Assembly: GCA_035715725.1 (NCBI GenBank)
Contig: DASTKT010000130.1
Span: forward strand, 1-6,828
Direction: 5' to 3'
Origin: JADGGV01 sp035715725
Lineage (GTDB): Bacteria > Gemmatimonadota > Gemmatimonadetes > Longimicrobiales > RSA9
DNA length: 6,828 bases
Shown: positions 5,127 to 6,828 of the stretch, piece by piece
Layout of the letters: each line of letters opens with the position of its first letter
Numbering within the stretch: the first letter of the stretch is position 1
Translations under genes and position numbers: made by a program
The notes under the pieces: model-generated
Seen by the model: the letters and a program-made list of their open reading frames with translations, nothing else
The model's database searches: none
What the model was told of the DNA's origin: nothing

Positions 5127-6827
5127 TCAGAAGCCGATGCGCGCCGAGAAGCTCACCCGGCGGGGAAGCGGCAGCGTCCAGCCGTCGATGCCACTCAGGA
5201 AGTTGTTGCTGACCTGGTTCGTGGTCGTCGTGGCCTCGGTGAGGCCGACGACGTTCGCCTCCGGGTCCACGCCCGAGTAGCCGGTGAAGAGGGCGAGGTT
5301 CCGGCCCTTGACGCTGAGCGTCATGCTCCGGGCGCCGAAGCGGCCGAGGAACGATGCCGGCACGTCGTAGCTGAGCCCGAGCTCCTGGAAGCGGAGGTAG
5401 TCCGCCTTCTCGATCTCGTTCAGCCCGTCGAGCGGCGAGAGCGCCTTGAGCTTCGTCGCGAACTCGACGGCCGCGTCGTAGCGCTGCTCGGGCGTGCTGG
5501 CCGGGTTCAGGAGCACCGCCTCGTTCCGGACCGACTCCGCGATGTTCCGCCAGCTCGAGCGCCGGAAGCCGTAGGTCAGGTTGTGGACGTAGTAGTTGCC
5601 GAACTTGTACGTGAACAGCGCGTTGATCGCCCAGCGCTTGTGCACGCGGAGGTCCCCGCCGAAGGAGCCGGACCAGTCGGGCGTGTTCTTGCCGAGGTAG
5701 AAGCCCGGGATGTTGTCGGCCTGGTCGTCCATCGCGGCGAGGACGCCACGGCCGACGTCGTCGCCGGAGCGGGGCTTCGCGAGGTACGCCAGGAGCTGGT
5801 CCTTCGTGTCCGGCTTGCCATCGCCGTTCGTGTCGAGCGGCGCCTCGCCCTCATTCAGGCAGGTATAGGTCTTCCCCGCGGGCCGCGCGGAGCACGCGCC
5901 GGGCACCTTCGGGCCGAAGAACGAGCCGGGCGCGTAACCCTCGCCGAGGTAGATGCGGTAGCGGACGTAGTCGACCTTGATCGGCGGCGCGCCGCCCAGG
6001 TCGGTGATCCGCTCGCGCAGGAACGCCGCGTTCGCGTTCAGGTTGAGCTGGAGGTTCGGGCGGTTGATGACGAGCGCCTTGCCGTTCAGCTCGAGCCCCC
6101 ACGCCTTCATCTGGCCGATGTTGTCGAGCTGCGGGTTGCGGAAGCCGCCGGACATCTCGAACTGGCGCGCGATCAGCACGTTGTCGACCGTGCGGTGCCA
6201 GTAGGTGAAGTCGATGCCGGCGCGGTCGCTCCAGAAGCCGATCTCGGAGCCGGCCTCGAGCTCCGTCGAGACCTCCGGCTTGAGGTCCGGGTTCCCCAGG
6301 TTCGAGGGGGCGAGCCCCGGCCCGCTGCTGGACGCCAGCGGCGTGAACGTCGTGAACTTGTCGAACGCACCGGGCTGGAGGCCGGAGCGGCCGAGCGCGC
6401 TGCGCAACCGCAGGCTCGAGACCGGGCCGAAGCCGCGCCAGCCGGGCACGTCGCTCGGGACGAAGGAGAGGCTGACCTTCGGGTAGAAGGCGCCGCCGGC
6501 GTTCTCGCCGAACGCGCTGTGCTTGTCGTAGCGGCCGCCGACCGTGGCGAAGAGGTACTCCTTGAAGCCGAGCTGCTCCTGGCCGAAGACGCCCATCTGG
6601 CGGGTCGCCAGGAAAGACTCGTTCACGGTCTGCAGCTCACCGGCGCCGGCCACGTCGATGCCGGGGCCGGGGAAGTTCGTGCCGGTCCCGTAGTTCCGCT
6701 TCGTGGTCGAGGAGTAGACCTGCAGCCCGGTCACGAACTGCGAGCTGACGGCCGGGGTGAGGTTGCGCTCCCAACTGCCGTGCGCGTCGAACGTGAGGTT
6801 CAGGTTGTTGCGGTTGGCCACGCGCCG
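5127..6827 (-). CDS. SusC/RagA-family TonB-dependent outer-membrane receptor, C-terminal part (5' end missing)
   Basis: The frame is open to the right edge. The GTG at 6821 is internal (RRVANRNN), so signal peptide, CarboxypepD_reg-like domain, TonB box and plug lie outside. About 566 aa of the usual roughly 1000 are present, all from the beta-barrel. SusC-typical landmarks, numbered from 6821, are GGRYDKHSAFGENAGGAFYP (95-114), SLRLRSALGRSGLQPG (136-151), NLGNPDLKPEVSTELEAG (174-191), FTYWHRTVDNVL (205-216) and the near-terminal RFQELGLSYDVP with a VKGRNLALFTGYSGVDPE block. The protein ends in ARIGF, and the terminal Phe suits recognition by the barrel assembly machinery. Alternating aromatic and polar strands fit a 22-strand barrel. 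A loop carries a calcium-site-like DTNGDGKPDTKDQ (330-342) and two nearby cysteines (310, 321). The role is energy-dependent import of substrates captured by the SusD-like partner directly downstream. Substrate not readable. Confidence 0.93.
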   Translation of the reverse strand, partial: RRVANRNNLNLTFDAHGSWERNLTPAVSSQFVTGLQVYSSTTKRNYGTGTNFPGPGIDVAGAGELQTVNESFLATRQMGVFGQEQLGFKEYLFATVGGRYDKHSAFGENAGGAFYPKVSLSFVPSDVPGWRGFGPVSSLRLRSALGRSGLQPGAFDKFTTFTPLASSSGPGLAPSNLGNPDLKPEVSTELEAGSEIGFWSDRAGIDFTYWHRTVDNVLIARQFEMSGGFRNPQLDNIGQMKAWGLELNGKALVINRPNLQLNLNANAAFLRERITDLGGAPPIKVDYVRYRIYLGEGYAPGSFFGPKVPGACSARPAGKTYTCLNEGEAPLDTNGDGKPDTKDQLLAYLAKPRSGDDVGRGVLAAMDDQADNIPGFYLGKNTPDWSGSFGGDLRVHKRWAINALFTYKFGNYYVHNLTYGFRRSSWRNIAESVRNEAVLLNPASTPEQRYDAAVEFATKLKALSPLDGLNEIEKADYLRFQELGLSYDVPASFLGRFGARSMTLSVKGRNLALFTGYSGVDPEANVVGLTEATTTTNQVSNNFLSGIDGWTLPLPRRVSFSARIGF

Positions 6828-6828
6828 G

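Overview
The window is very G+C-rich DNA with G or C at nearly every third codon position. It carries four protein genes in two converging blocks, and both outer genes run off the window. A SusC/SusD-type outer-membrane pair in DNA this rich in G+C, next to a long M14-type peptidase with a C-terminal amidotransferase-like domain, fits a Gram-negative member of the Gemmatimonadota best. A high-G+C Bacteroidota/Rhodothermota-like organism is the alternative. This assignment is inference from gene content and composition, not from a marker gene.

Left block, plus strand (1-3383): the 3' part of an M14-family zinc carboxypeptidase-like protein is followed after 19 nt by a small exported protein. 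That protein has a beta-sandwich-like N-terminal half, an Ala/Gly/Pro-rich linker and two hydrophobic glycine-rich segments. The peptidase gene contains an in-frame, low-complexity insert (about 2000-2178) built around an inverted repeat.

Middle (3384-3755): 372 bp without a gene lies between the converging 3' ends. It holds a palindromic element of about 108 bp that begins on the stop codon of the left block, a pair of 13-bp direct repeats, a 21-bp perfect hairpin likely to act as a two-way terminator, and a weaker inverted repeat.

Right block, minus strand (3756-6828): the C-terminal part of a SusC/RagA-type TonB-dependent receptor is followed after 18 nt by a SusD/RagB-type lipoprotein. 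Together these would form a TonB-dependent nutrient importer in the outer membrane. The substrate cannot be read from the sequence. The neighbouring peptidase makes peptides a reasonable but unproven guess.

No RNA gene, CRISPR array, transposase or promoter was recognised. Promoters for both blocks would lie outside the window. I found no convincing undescribed multi-gene system. The most interesting signals are the palindromic repeats, one inside a coding region and one at a stop codon.
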